Both the position numbers and the translations under genes were made by a program. From contig NW_026111206.1 of assembly GCF_024679095.1 (NCBI RefSeq), forward strand, positions 100,253-164,252: a DNA stretch of 64,000 bases, in the 5' to 3' direction. Source of the DNA: Eriocheir sinensis (taxonomy: Eukaryota > Arthropoda > Malacostraca > Decapoda > Varunidae). Positions within the stretch are counted from its first letter, which is position 1, and each line of letters starts with the position of its first letter. A model generated the notes under the pieces. That model did no database searches. It saw only the letters and a list, made by a program, of their open reading frames with translations, and was not told where the DNA came from. Below are positions 1-13,109 of the stretch, in pieces.

Positions 1-540
<540 letters not shown>

Positions 541-665
541 ACCTTCGTTTTTTCGGTCTTCCTCCCGTAATTACTGTTCTGTCCTGTCTCCCAAATTTAC
601 CTTCCTCTTGGTCCTTCCCTAATAAGCTCATCGGCACACCACAGGGCTACAAATCATGGTTATTA
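541..665. other. Short unique spacer
   Basis: Mixed-composition DNA between two simple-repeat blocks. No coding or structural signal is visible. Confidence 0.5.
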
Positions 666-866
<201 letters not shown>

Positions 867-930
867 TTCATTCCCATCATCATCATCATCATCACCGCAA
901 TAATTGGAAACTTGACCTTGGGAGCGCATA

Positions 931-931
<1 letters not shown>

Positions 932-980
<49 letters not shown>
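932..980. repeat. (CA)n microsatellite
   Basis: A pure CA array. Confidence 0.95.
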
Positions 981-983
<3 letters not shown>

Positions 984-1042
984 AGGTCATCTAAATAATC
1001 ACCACATTTTCTCTGGAGTGCCACACTTGTACACGTTCGTTG

Positions 1043-1500
1043 GTCTGTCTTTCCACCTCCTCTATTTTTATTCCTTCGTCACTTGTACACGCCCCTTCTT
1101 TATTGGTCTTCTTTCCTTCCTTCCTTCCTTCCTTCCTTCCTTCCGTCTATCCTTTTTTTTCTTTTTTTCCTTCCTTCCTTTCTTTCTCCGTCTGTCTTTC
1201 CATTTCCTCTATTTTTATTCCTTCGTCACTTGTACACGTCCTTTCTTTATTGGTCTTCTTTCCTTCCTTCCTTCCTTCCTTCCTTCCTTCTGTCCTTTTT
1301 TTTCATTTTTTCCTTCCTTCCTTCCTTCCTCCGTCTGTCTTTCTATCTCATCAATTTTTATTCCTTCGTCACTTGTACACGTCTTTCTCTTACTAGTCTT
1401 CTTTCCTTCCTTCCTTCCTTCTTTCCTTCCTTCCTTTTACTTTTTTCATTCCTACCTTCGTCTGTCTTTCCATCTCTTTTCTTCTTTTCTTTTTTATTTC
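1043..1500. repeat. ~145-bp minisatellite with embedded TTCC runs
   Basis: Copies begin near 1043, 1191 and 1333, with a partial fourth near 1461. Each starts TCTGTCTTTC, carries a segment ending TCACTTGTACACG and then runs into a variable TTCC array. A partial copy also lies just before 1043. The changing spacing (148, 142, 128 bp) comes from the TTCC arrays. Confidence 0.9.
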
Positions 1501-1781
<281 letters not shown>

Positions 1782-1784
1782 CTG

Positions 1785-2170
1785 TCTTTCCAACACCTGT
1801 GACAGCAGTAATAACAGGACCACCACCAGGCTGCCCACTCACACGCAACCTTTATTTGCAGCAGCAGCAGGACATAATGATGAGAGACTCGCTGGCAGGA
1901 TAAAGGTCACCACCAGGAAAGTAATAAGCCAAGCGGTCAAGCCCCTCCACCCACCCACCCAGCCCAACACACACACAGATTACAAGAGTGGCTACTTCTT
2001 CTCCCCCTTACGTAACAAGTGGATCAATAATTAAAACATTACTTGCACAGCCACTCTACGTGCAATTGCCTTCATCTTTCCTTTCGATCGTGATGGTAAA
2101 CGTCATTGCTATTGATTTATGAACTCGTGAAAGCTAAGGTCTTTTCTACGTGGTCCAATAACGCTGTACA
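1785..2170. other. Unique region, nothing recognised
   Basis: Mixed-composition DNA with short CCACC and CA tracts. I see no coding frame or structured RNA. Confidence 0.5.
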
Positions 2171-2949
2171 CTATCGCCACCTACGCGTCTTAGGGGAGTG
2201 CAAGCCTCCTTCCTGCGTCCAAACTTGGGTCATAACGCTGAGCTGAGGGGTTGCAAAGTTACCAGGCGTGTAAGGCGATGTCTGCAGTGCCACGAGGTGA
2301 TTTAAAGCTCTTTCACTCCCTCTCGCTTCTGATAGCAACTTGGCCCATACTGCTGGATCGTTGTTTAGAATGTTTCCCAACTTATCACGGTCCCCAGATG
2401 ATAAGTAACGTTCTAAATCGCAGATGCTGAGATACAACAAGACTATCGTGACTCTTTTTTTTATCTTTTCGAAATTCAATAAGCCATCACAGGGAAAAAA
2501 GTTGCAAATATAAAAACTTTCGAGCGGAAAATAAAGCAATCGCAATTCAAATAGCCTCCTCAAAGAACAGTCAGAGGAGTAGTATTGAGTGCTGTTCCTG
2601 TTTTCTAAGGTTTCCAAGAATATATCATGGCTGGACATTATTGAGAGTTATACAGAATTAATGAAACGAGTGTGCCCACGTAGCTCTTTGTGGACGATGC
2701 CGGTGACACTCAGAAGCCAGGCAGTCACAGTCGGGGCCTCAGCGCGACTCACTTGAATCGCCTCGCCAACCTGAGACAGCGAGCTCTGTTGAAATGTCGC
2801 TGCATCCTCTCCCAATGGGTCCGCCTCTGTCGCTGACGTTCCTCTCTACTAAGCTGTCTGTCATCTGATGGATAACGCGGCACCTCGATTTCTAACTTCT
2901 TGGGTCGGACTTTCCAAACGCTGCCGCATCTCACATCAACTCTTTCCAA
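2171..2949 (-). CDS. Possible two-exon gene fragment, unknown protein
   Basis: Two open frames on the minus strand could be joined. Exon A, about 2,949 to 2,753, encodes a very basic, Arg-rich stretch (motif REERQRQRRTHWERMQRHF) and ends at GTGAGT, a strong splice donor, at 2,752-2,747. Exon B, about 2,630 to 2,171, follows a TCCAG acceptor. The two-base overhang of exon A plus the first base of exon B makes one whole codon, so the join keeps frame and gives about 219 residues. Exon B has non-repetitive composition (for example LSSGDRDKLGNILNNDPAVW). I do not recognise the family. Exon A has no ATG; its frame opens at a TAA near 2,966, so a further upstream exon would be needed. Phase agreement has a one-in-three chance of arising randomly. 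It may be a pseudogene or chance open frames. Confidence 0.22.
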
Positions 2950-2986
2950 AGGGCGAAAAGAAGATTAATAGTGCTCGCATGCGTGC

Positions 2987-3086
2987 TTCTTCGCGTTCGT
3001 GGTACAGAAGCTTTGTCACACTACCACCACCGGAAATCCCTTAACTTCTACGAAAGCCTCGGCAAATGCGAGAGCTTGGAAACGGA
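2987..3086 (+). repeat. Dispersed repeat 'DR', copy 1
   Basis: Carries the family hallmark GTACAGAAGCTTTGTCAC followed by CTACCACCACCGG and, after a short gap, CTACGAAAGCC. The same order appears near 20,430 on this strand and in reverse complement near 9,700-9,850, 44,871-45,020 and 45,056-45,260. Confidence 0.75.
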
Positions 3087-3104
3087 TTTTTTCTTCTCTT
3101 TCTT

Positions 3105-3200
3105 CTCCTCTCCTCTCCTCTCCTCTCCTCTCCTCTCCTCTCCTCTCCTCTCCTCTCCTCTCCCCTTCCCTCCTCTCTTCTTCTCTCCTCTCCTCTTTTC
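3105..3200. repeat. (CTCTC)n tract
   Basis: A CTCTC/TCTCC pentamer array with a degenerate pyrimidine-rich tail. Confidence 0.9.
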
Positions 3201-3371
3201 CCTTAGAATCCCAGAAAGCAATATGACAACGCGAGTTCGAAGGCCGACAAACTCTTACTTGAAGCTTTTACAACGTTCCGCTTCGGTATTTGAAATGGCT
3301 GAAGCATCGCGGATTTGTCCCCTATCAATATACGTTGCCTCACTAAATACTGACAATATAATATAAAATTC

Positions 3372-3640
3372 AAGGCAGTATTAAGTTATTCACGTCCATA
3401 AGTCTTTTTTTTCTGGGCACGTCAAGTTCCAGGTATAACATTTAAATTTCGAAGTTTTACGTAAAATGATATGTCAGACTCACTGCTGCATGGGAAACAT
3501 AAAGAAAGACAGTATTAAGTTATTCACGCCCATGAACTACATTTTCCTGGGCACGTCAAGCTTACATTTAATCTTCGAGGTTTTACGTGCAAAGAGATAG
3601 TAAGGTCAACCCCGCTGCTGCATAACAAACAAAAAAATAA
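3372..3640. repeat. ~136-bp duplication, two copies
   Basis: CAGTATTAAGTTATTCACG occurs near 3,374 and 3,511. Both copies continue through CTGGGCACGTCAAG, GTTTTACGT and a CTGCTGCAT motif. No protein is encoded. Confidence 0.8.
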
Positions 3641-3973
3641 CAATAGAGGTAAAAAAAAAAGGAATGATGGACGATGTATCTCAACCTATTTCAAACACGA
3701 CACAAAACTCGCAGGAAGCAACCAACCAACCTCGACCTCGTTTCCATGATCCCTTCACGCACGCCCCCTCAACACACGATCTTATCTGACTATGGTTTTT
3801 TTTTCTGGGCCTATTTTTACTCCCTCACGCCTACACACTTTATTTCCCTGCCGCCCTCAGTCCCATAAATCCTCTTCAGCGCCATTCCCTCCTCTCCATT
3901 CTCTTCCTGATGACCGTAACCAAATCAGCACACGATTCTTCATATTCTTTTGATCTCGTGACATCCATCCGAC
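3641..3973. other. Region with no recognised feature
   Basis: AT-rich then mixed DNA. The short open frames look random. Confidence 0.5.
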
Positions 3974-4240
3974 TCTTCTGTTCCTCTCTCTATCTCTCTT
4001 TGTGTCTGTCTCTGCCTCTGCCGCTGTCTGTCTCTGTCTCTCTGCTTGCCTCTGTCTCTGTATATCTGTCTGTCTCTGTCTCTCTCCCACCTATTTACTA
4101 TCTTCTGTTCCTCTCTCTATCTCTCTTTGTGCCTGTCTCTGCCTCTGCCGCTGTCTGTCTCTGTCTCTCTGCTTGCCTCTGTCTCTGTATATCTGTCTGT
4201 CTCTGTCTCTCTCCCATCTATTTACTATCTACATGTCAAT
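3974..4240. repeat. ~129-bp tandem duplication of TCTG/TCTC-rich DNA
   Basis: Two near-identical copies begin with TCTGTTCCTCTCTCTATC near 3,976 and 4,105. They are followed by ATCT/ATCA tracts to about 4,310. Confidence 0.85.
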
Positions 4241-4310
4241 CTCTATCTACATGCCTATCTATCTATCCATCAATCTATGTATCAATCTATCAATCTGTCT
4301 ATATCTCATG

Positions 4311-4847
4311 CTATTCTTGGTCCTGTCCACTCTACTATCGCCATATATTTTCCCCATTGTTTTTCTCCACACTCTCATACCTCTCCCCATGTGTCCCCGT
4401 AGGCAATGATGGGACTCAGCTTGTGATGGCGCGGGCAGCTGTTACTATATCCATGCTTATAGAGGCGACTTATTGGTGCACACATGTTACCTCGCTCTGA
4501 TGGTATAGGTTAGGTCAGGTTGGCCGATATCGCAGTACAGGGAATGTGTGCTGAGTGTAGGACAGGTGTGCGTGATTGTTTTGAAAAGGATGGTAAGGTT
4601 ATTCGTGGAGGGTTGTGTGTGGGAAGAGAGAGAGGGGGGGTGCATATCTGCGTGTGTGGGTGTACTTGCATATGTAAACCTTTCAACACAGCTATATAGA
4701 CTCTGGTACACGCCACGCCACACTGAGCAAGAACGAAAGGACTTTAAAAAATATAGAGAGAAAAATAGAGAAACAAAAAAACACGGGTGCCACGATGTTA
4801 TAGATGAGTTACTGTTTCCTTCCATCACTCATCACTTCCATCCTGTC

Positions 4848-4850
<3 letters not shown>
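4311..4850. other. Mixed unique DNA, nothing recognised
   Basis: Includes a GT-rich stretch (4,545-4,680) and an A-rich stretch (4,740-4,790). No coding evidence. Confidence 0.45.

Positions 4851-4939
<89 letters not shown>
4851..4939. repeat. (CT)n microsatellite
   Basis: A pure CT array. Confidence 0.97.
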
Positions 4940-4942
<3 letters not shown>

Positions 4943-5036
4943 CGGAGGCGGACGCAAGGCACCAATAAGACTAACGGTGGGGAAGGAACAAAAACTAATA
5001 AGACGCTCCTGTTCCAGTACTTCCTTTAACGCCTAG

Positions 5037-5213
<177 letters not shown>

Positions 5214-5311
5214 CACACGTTCTCGGGTACACAATTTTCTTCTCTTATTTTCTTTTAACTCAATTTGCTAATACCTTTAAAAATATACTCGGAAAAACAC
5301 GTATCTGCTTT

Positions 5312-5313
<2 letters not shown>

Positions 5314-5357
<44 letters not shown>
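5314..5357. repeat. (CA)n microsatellite
   Basis: A pure CA array. Confidence 0.95.
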
Positions 5358-5360
<3 letters not shown>

Positions 5361-5444
5361 GCCTTACCCTATAGGCCTCAGCGTGTCCATGTAGTGTCGT
5401 GTTTTTTATTCAGAGCCGCTGACAGACATAATAGAAAGGGTGCT

Positions 5445-5459
5445 GAGTAGTAGTAGTAA

Positions 5460-5519
<60 letters not shown>

Positions 5520-5700
5520 GAGAGAAGGTGGGAGTGAATGGTAAATAGCCTCGAGAATATTGGAAAAGGTACATATAAGGAAAGGTTCAGAGCGGTTGGT
5601 GGAGAGCGGAAGAAGAATGGCGGTGGTGGTGGTGGTGGTTGTGCTAAGGGGTGGTGGTGGATGTGGTGCTAAGGGGTGGTGGTGGTGGTGGCATAGAGAG
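5445..5700. repeat. (AGT)n then (GGT)n trinucleotide tracts
   Basis: An AGT array at 5,445-5,518, then unique DNA, then GGT runs at 5,619-5,690. Confidence 0.9.
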
Positions 5701-6142
5701 GACCAATAACCTGATGGTGATGGAAGAAGAGTGACAAAGGAAGAAAGAAAGACGATAAAGAGAAACAAAGGATAGCATATGAAGAACAATGACGGGAAAG
5801 AAGAGATGATATATAGAGAGGTGATGAAAGAATGATGAGAAAAGAAAGAAAGAAAGACTACAATGAAGAACAAAAGATAAAACATGAAGAACAGTGACTA
5901 GAAAATAATAAATGAAATGAAGAGAAAAGAGAATGAGGAGGTGAGACAGAGGAAGATATAGGGAGAGAAGGGTGGAGATAAGGGAGATGACTGAGAGATG
6001 ATCTAAGGGGGGAATCAGGGAGAGTGAAAGGAGGTAGGGAAGCGAGGGAGACTGTCGAAGGGAGATAAGTAAAGGATATAAGGGAGAGTTGATGCGTGGT
6101 GGAACGGGTGGAAAGGAAAGCAAGGGAGTGGAAAAAACAAAA

Positions 6143-6186
<44 letters not shown>

Positions 6187-6216
6187 ATATTTTTGAAAAT
6201 ATAGATAGAGTTAAAA

Positions 6217-6305
<89 letters not shown>

Positions 6306-7000
6306 ATGTTGAAGAAAATAACGAGAATGTGTGAGAAAATTAAGTAAAAGTAAATATGAATAAATAAAAGAAGAAAATGACTGAGAAGAAAAGACGATAT
6401 TATGAGGAAGAAAAGGAAAAAAAGGTAAAGAAGAACAAAAAATAATGAAATAGGAAAAACAGAGTAAAGGAGGAAAATATGTGTGAATCCAATAAGCGAG
6501 AATAATGATAGAGAAAAACCAAGGGACAGGATAATTAGACCGATTAATTATTGGTGAAAAGACTGGCAAGAAGGAAGGAAGGAAGAAAGGAAGGAAGAAG
6601 TGAAAGTGGAGGAGTGAAAAGCGCGGAAGGAAGAAAAGAATGAAGTAGAAAGGAAGAAAGAAGAGAGGTGGGAAGAATTATATTTACTGAAGGATGAAGA
6701 AATGTGAGATAGAAGAAGTCAGAAAGGAAGTAGTTACAATAATGAAGAAAAGGGGAGTAAAAAGAGAACAGGAGCAGATAAAGAGAACTGAGAATAAGGG
6801 ACTTCCTTTTTCTCTACATTTCCTACTTTCCATTCTTAATTTCTTCCTTCCTCCTAATTTATTTCTTCCTTCTTTATTTTATTTCCTGCTTTCCTTCCTT
6901 CCTTCCTTCCTTCTCTTCTTCCTTCTTTCCTTCCTTTCTTCCTTCCTTTTATGTTTGTGGAAAAGAAGAATGAGAGAATAGGGAAGGAGAAAGGGAAGAA
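5700..7000. repeat. Purine-rich region with (AG)n arrays and an interior (TTCC)n patch
   Basis: Long A/G-rich DNA with GAAA and GGAA motifs. Pure AG arrays lie at about 6,147-6,184 and 6,220-6,300, separated by an AT-rich segment, and TTCC/CTTC runs at 6,840-6,950 switch the strand of the purines. The open frames here are low complexity. Confidence 0.8.
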
Positions 7001-7541
7001 TAAGCCTATAATGTATGGTAGGCCCCCTGGTGGATGAGTAATGACACGGCCATACGACACTGACCACCCCATTACCCATTCACCCCCTTAATCATTCACC
7101 CACTTCCTTCACTCCCTCACTCACTCTTAGTCTATTTCATTATTATTCTCGCTTATTTGATTCACACATTTTTGCTTCTTTTACTCTTCTTTTCTTCTTT
7201 TTTTCCGGTTTTTCCGGTTCCCAGCTCACTCATCTCCCCTCCCCTCCACACTCACACTCATCTCAATTATTCATACTCACTCCCCTCACTCATTCACTCA
7301 CTCACACGCACTACCTTACCTACACCGCTCACTCAAACACTCACAAACACTCACTCAGTTTAACTCACTCGGTTCATCCCTATAACTTACTCACTTTCAC
7401 TCACTCCTTTTTTCCTTCCCTCCCTAACTTATTAAAAAAAATCAATCTCATAAGTCTTCCCGCCGTTCCATCTCCCGATCTTCCTTTTCAGCAACTAACA
7501 GGGGTAAGTTAGGAAGATTTAGCGCTGTGTTTTGTTTATAT

Positions 7542-7544
<3 letters not shown>
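7000..7544. other. CACT-rich region, no gene
   Basis: ACTCACTC-type short motifs (7,090-7,400) in otherwise unremarkable DNA. Confidence 0.5.
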
Positions 7545-7633
<89 letters not shown>

Positions 7634-7655
7634 ACAGAGACACAGAGAGAGAAAG

Positions 7656-7712
<57 letters not shown>
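7545..7712. repeat. (CT)n - spacer - (AG)n inverted simple repeat
   Basis: CT to about 7,631, a 28-bp spacer (containing ACACAGAGACACAGAG), then AG to 7,712. Same architecture as 669-863. Confidence 0.93.
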
Positions 7713-7714
<2 letters not shown>

Positions 7715-7789
7715 GCAGGCTGTATAGTCCACGGGTAACTAGAGACCTCACAGACTCCAGCAAAGTGTTACAGTCTCCCTTTATTACGG

Positions 7790-8640
7790 TGAAGAGGAGG
7801 AGATAGGGGTAGGGGGGGAGGGGGGAAGAGGGGAAGGGGTAGGATGAGCGAGAGGGGGGGAGTGAGGATAGGGGACAGGATGGGGTGAGGCTGGGGAGAA
7901 GAGGGGAGGAAGGAGAAGGGAGAGGATGGTGGATAGGGGATGTGTTTTAGATTTAGTTAAGACGGAGTTGCTAGAGAGAAAGAGAGAGCGAGAAGGAGAG
8001 AGAGTGTGTGTGTGTGGGTAAGGGAAGGAAGGAAGAGGGGAGAGAAAATGATAAGATGGGAATCAAAGAGTGAGAGGGGGGGAGGGGGAGGAATGGAGAA
8101 GGAAAATAGAGAAGGAGGAAAGACGAATGAAAAGAATAGAGGAAAAGAAAATAATGAATGGAGGAAAGGTGAAAAAATAAGCGAGAGAGAAATGGAAAAG
8201 GAAAATAGGGCTGGAGGAAAGAAGGAAAAAAGGGAGGAAGAAAGAAAGGAGCAGGAAAATAGAAAAGGAGGAAAGGAGAAAGAAAAGAGAATAGAGGAAA
8301 AGAGAAGAGGAATAGAATGGAGAAAAGGAGAAGAAAAACGAGAGAAAAATGGTAAAGGAAAATAGGGCTGGAGGGAAGAAGGAAGGAAGGAGAAAGAAAA
8401 CAGTAAAAGAGGAAAGTAGAAACGATAAAAAAAAGAATGGAGAGAAGAAAGAAAAGCGAGAGGAAAGGAAAAGGAAAATAGGGCTGGAGGAAAGAAGGAA
8501 TGAAAGAGACAGAAAACAGTAAAAGAGGAAAGTAAAAAAAAAACAATGGAAGAAAGGAGAGGAATGGAAAAGGATAATAGGGCAGGAGGAAAGCGGGAAA
8601 AAAAAGGGAGAACGGAAGGAAAATAAGAAGGAGAAAGAAA
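7790..8640. repeat. Purine-rich degenerate minisatellite
   Basis: G/A-rich DNA containing repeated versions of GGAAAATAGGGCTGGAGGAAAG (for example near 8,200, 8,358, 8,475 and 8,575). Open frames on both strands reflect composition only. Confidence 0.75.
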
Positions 8641-9043
8641 AATAACATGTAACCCAATGCCCCCAGAGATGACCATGTGGTGCAAAATGTCACCAAAAAG
8701 TAGCTCCCGTAGGAATTGCTTATTAGACATTTTTGCTTTGTTCGTGTCATTTGCGGTCAAAGTATCAGAAAATTATGGGGTTCGAATTTTTCTGACCCTA
8801 TAAACCCCCTCTTGTGGCCTCGTTTTTCTGCCCTCCACCCACCCACGCCCCCTTATTTTGATGTCCATATGCAGATTTTTGTAGTGTTGCCATTTTATAG
8901 GGGAGGGAAGGGGGTAAGTCATTTTGTGTTAGTTGATCCTGCTAATAACGCCCTCAGACTTTCGTTTTTTATTTTGCCTTTCGTGGAAATTGGCCAAGTA
9001 TCTTACCCTCTTTGTCTCTCCCTGTTATCATTTTTTCCTTTTA
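8641..9043. other. Unique region, no gene seen
   Basis: Mixed composition. The open frame through it is not convincing and merges into the T-rich repeat downstream. Confidence 0.45.
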
Positions 9044-9350
9044 TTTCCCTTTTATTTCCCTTCTATATATGTATTTCTCTTTTATTTCCCTTTATTTCCC
9101 TTTTATTTCCTTGTTACATATTTATTTCTCTTTTATTTCCCTTTATTTCTTTTTTATTTCCCTTTTATATATTTATTTCCCTTTTATTTCTCTTTTATTT
9201 ATGTATTTCTCTTTTATTTCCCTTTATTTCCCTTTTATTTCCCTTTTATACATTTATTTTTCTTTTATTTCCATCTATTTCCCGCTGATTTCTTTCCTTT
9301 CCTTTTATTTCCCATTTATTTCCCTTATATTTATTTATTTATTTCCCTTT
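9044..9350. repeat. TTTATTTCCC-type minisatellite
   Basis: Repeats of TTTTATTTCCC/TCTTTTATTTCCC with periodic ATATATTTAT variants, giving a compound period of very roughly 60-70 bp. Confidence 0.85.
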
Positions 9351-9689
9351 CGTGGTGTCTGACAAATCCCTAACCCTCTCTGTAACTTCCTATAACCATT
9401 TTCACTTCCTTTCTTATTCCTTTTTCTAGATCCTTTGCTCCTACCCTCCTAGCCTCCTCCTATATCTTTTTTAAGGTTCTTCGTCTTGATCTGCTGCGTT
9501 ACTCTATTCTTCTGCCCTCGTATAGTCTCTTCCACAATCCTATTATTCAATTCTTAAATATATAAAACAGATCAGCTTCTTGACTTCCATTTCTTTGTCT
9601 TTTCTTCTTCTCTTTACACCTTCCCTTCATACATATAGCGCAATTATTTTCCATCTATTCCTATCCTCTCATATACTCTGGTTCCTCTT
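9351..9689. other. T/C-rich spacer
   Basis: No recognised feature. Confidence 0.4.
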
Positions 9690-9895
9690 ACTCTTATTCA
9701 TAAACATTGCAACGCTCAAGCACAGACAGTTAACAAGGCTTTCGTACGAGTTGTGAGCACTTCCGCAGGTAACTTAATAACCCTGGCTGTAGTCTGACGA
9801 AGCTTCTGTGACATTAACTAAGAACATGATTAATCCCTTCTTCGGCCCCTGGGAATAGGTGATGCTGGAGGCGGAAGCGTCTGAGATTACCGTCC
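9690..9895 (-). repeat. Dispersed repeat 'DR', copy 2
   Basis: Contains AACAAGGCTTTCGTACGAGT, AACCCTGGCTGTAGT and GAAGCTTCTGTGACATTAAC in the order expected of the reverse complement of copy 1. It ends with GGCGGAAGCGTCTGA, which is also present at 45,073. Confidence 0.75.
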
Positions 9896-10390
9896 CTTTA
9901 TCCTCTTCCCTCTTCTCTCCTCCCCGAACAGTTCATTTTGCTTCCCTCTCTTCATTCCACCTTCGCTGTCCTGTCTGCCCTCTCCTCTCCTGCCATTCAC
10001 CTCCACCGCCTTTCATTATCTACAGCTCACACGTCACCTTGCTTCTCCTCCCCGCCTATTTCTCTCCTGTTTTCCTCTGTACACGCTCCACCGTTTCTGC
10101 ACACCCTCAACCCTTATGTTTATTACCACAAGTTGAAGGGTGCGCAGTGGCTGGCCCGAGGTATATAGGAGGATGAAGGGTTTTAACAAGGGTGAGGTTC
10201 TTGAGATTCTGGCTGTGAGAGATCAAGGCAGAACTCTGAGAAGTGTTTAAATTAGATCAATCCTAATCAAATGAACACAGGGGCAAAAATTGGTTTACGA
10301 CTAAAGCAATGAACGAGTGGAGCAGGTTTGGCATTAAGCAAGCAAGTTAGTGCGTAAGTAAACATTCATTGCTCTATATTATTACGTACA
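9896..10390. other. Unique region, no gene seen
   Basis: CT-rich then AT-rich DNA with no supported coding sequence. Confidence 0.4.
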
Positions 10391-10391
10391 T

Positions 10392-10838
10392 AGTATATAA
10401 GCGAAATATTATAAACACTGTATAAGCAATCGTGTGTCTGGCAGTCATGTTGTGATAGCTAATATTATAGATACCTTCAAGAAACGGTTAGAATATTTGA
10501 TGGTTAAAGCTGGATGGTGTTGGGTTTACAGAAGTTATCAGTATATAAGCGAAATATTATAAACACTGTATAAGCAATCGTGTGTCTGGCAGTCATGTTG
10601 TGATAGCTAATATTATAGATACCTTCAAGAAACGGTTAGAATATTTGATGGTTAAAGCTGGATGGTGTTGGGTTTACAGAATTTATCAGTATATAAGCGA
10701 AATATTATAAACACTGTATCAGCAATCGTGTGTCTGGCAGTCATGTTGTGATAGCTAATATTATAGATACCTTCAAGAAACGGTTAGAATATTTGATGGT
10801 TAAAGCTGGATGGTGTTGGGTTTACAGAAGTTATCAGC
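10392..10838. repeat. 148-bp minisatellite, three copies
   Basis: Near-identical copies start with AGTATATAAGCGAAATATTA at about 10,392, 10,540 and 10,688 and end with GGTTTACAGAAGTTATC. Only a handful of substitutions separate them. Confidence 0.97.
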
Positions 10839-10951
10839 CTTAACCTACTGACTACTTGCAGACTCATATGTTTTCATGTTCTTCTTCTCTGATGTTCTTA
10901 TATATAAGTTTAAATCTCACCCATCCAGATCTCCCTCCACCTCTGCTCAAG

Positions 10952-11310
10952 CCTCCCCTTCCGATCTATTCCTCCCCCAGTCACTGCCCTCTTCCCTCTC
11001 TCTTCCTCTTCCCAACTCTAGACGAAATAACCAACATCCCCCTCGTCAGTAAATAACCCAAGAACTAGATATCTCCCCTTCCGATCTATTCCTCCCCCAG
11101 TCACTGCCCTCTTCCCTCTCTCTTCCTCTTCCCAACTCTAGACGAAATAACCAGCATCCCCCTCGTCAGTAAATAACCCAAGAACTAGATATCTCCCCTT
11201 CCGAACTATTCCTCCCCAAGTCACTGCCCTTTTCCCTCTCTCTTCCTCTTCCCAACTCTAGACGAAATAACCAACATCCCCCTCGTCAGTAAATAACCCA
11301 AGAACTAGAT
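10952..11310. repeat. 120-bp minisatellite, three copies
   Basis: The unit CTCCCCTTCCGATCTATT ... AACCCAAGAACTAGAT repeats exactly every 120 bp, with very few differences. Confidence 0.97.
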
Positions 11311-11568
11311 GTAACGGCCAAGCGAGGCGGTGCAGTAGGTACAGACATCGACAGAAGATTTTTCGGAAATATGAATGACTGACCTGCAAAAGTAGTTAGT
11401 GCTAATACAAACCTTAATAATCATAGTGGCCATTACTTCGCTGCAACAAGAGTCAATAGAATCGTGTGTGCGTACAGTGAATACTTTAATACGTTTTGGT
11501 GGTTATTAAAAATCGTGAACAAGCAGACTAAATCACTAAAGCAGGTTGCCTCATTATAAGCCATTAGA
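11311..11568. other. AT-balanced spacer
   Basis: No recognised feature. Confidence 0.4.
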
Positions 11569-11835
11569 ATTCGTTGCCTGCTCTTCTATGTTGCCATGTT
11601 TCCTCTTTCTCTACCTGCCCCTGCCCTTTCAGATTCCGCCACGCCACTAGACTTCGGTGCCTGCTATTCGATGTTTCCATGTTGCCGTGTTTCCCCCTCC
11701 TTTCCCTGTTCCTGCCTAGCCCCACTCTTATTCCGCCACGCCACTAGACTCCGTTGCCTGCTCTTCCATGCTGCCGTGTTTCCCCCTCCTTTCCCTGCTC
11801 CTGCCCAGCGCCACTCCGGTTCAATCCGCCCCGTC
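11569..11835. repeat. ~90-bp minisatellite, three copies
   Basis: CGCCACGCCACTAGACT, GCCTGCTCTTC and CCGTGTTTCCCCCTCC recur with a spacing of about 87-94 bp. Confidence 0.88.
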
Positions 11836-12057
11836 AGTCCCTGTTGGCCTACCTGGAGGTTTGTTTGCCGGGCTTCACCTTGATTACCTCAGCAACACAA
11901 CAAACGCGCCGCTGAGCCACGCCGAGATTCTGGACAAGGCCAGTCGCTGAGGTTCCTCGAGGGGCTCACCAAGAACAAATTACCTGCCTCCTCTTTTTCG
12001 ACGTTCCTTGTTTCATCTAATTTGCGTTCCACTTGTTCTTGTTACGTGTCCCTACTG

Positions 12058-12400
12058 AACTCCTCCTCTTCCTCTTCCTCTTCCTCTTCCTCTTCCTCTT
12101 TCTCTCCTATTTCTTTTCCTCTTACTCTTCTTTCTCCTTTTCTTTCTCCTCTTCCTCCTCCTCCTCCTCCTCCTCCTCCTCCTCCGTTTCATTTCCCCCT
12201 TATCTACCTCTTTTTACCCTTTCTTTCCTCCATCCATTCTTACTTCTCTTCCTCATTTTCTTACCCTCATTTTTTTTCCCATACTTCTGCTATTCCTCTT
12301 CCTCAGTCTCTTTTTTCAGTCATTTTTTTCTCCGTCATCTCTTCTTTTCTTTTCTCATCCTTCTCCTCTTCCTGATCCGCTTCCTCCTCCTCCTCCTTTC
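12058..12400. repeat. (CTTCCT)n and (CCT)n pyrimidine tract
   Basis: A hexamer run at 12,061-12,100, CCT at 12,148-12,186, then degenerate C/T DNA. Confidence 0.9.
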
Positions 12401-13107
<707 letters not shown>

Positions 13108-13109
13108 AC

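Noticed and set aside
5406..8760. Several minus-strand frames rich in Leu, Phe and Ser that resemble multi-pass membrane proteins
   Set aside because: The pattern comes from pyrimidine-rich DNA. Frames overlap in all phases and have no conserved motif or splice structure.
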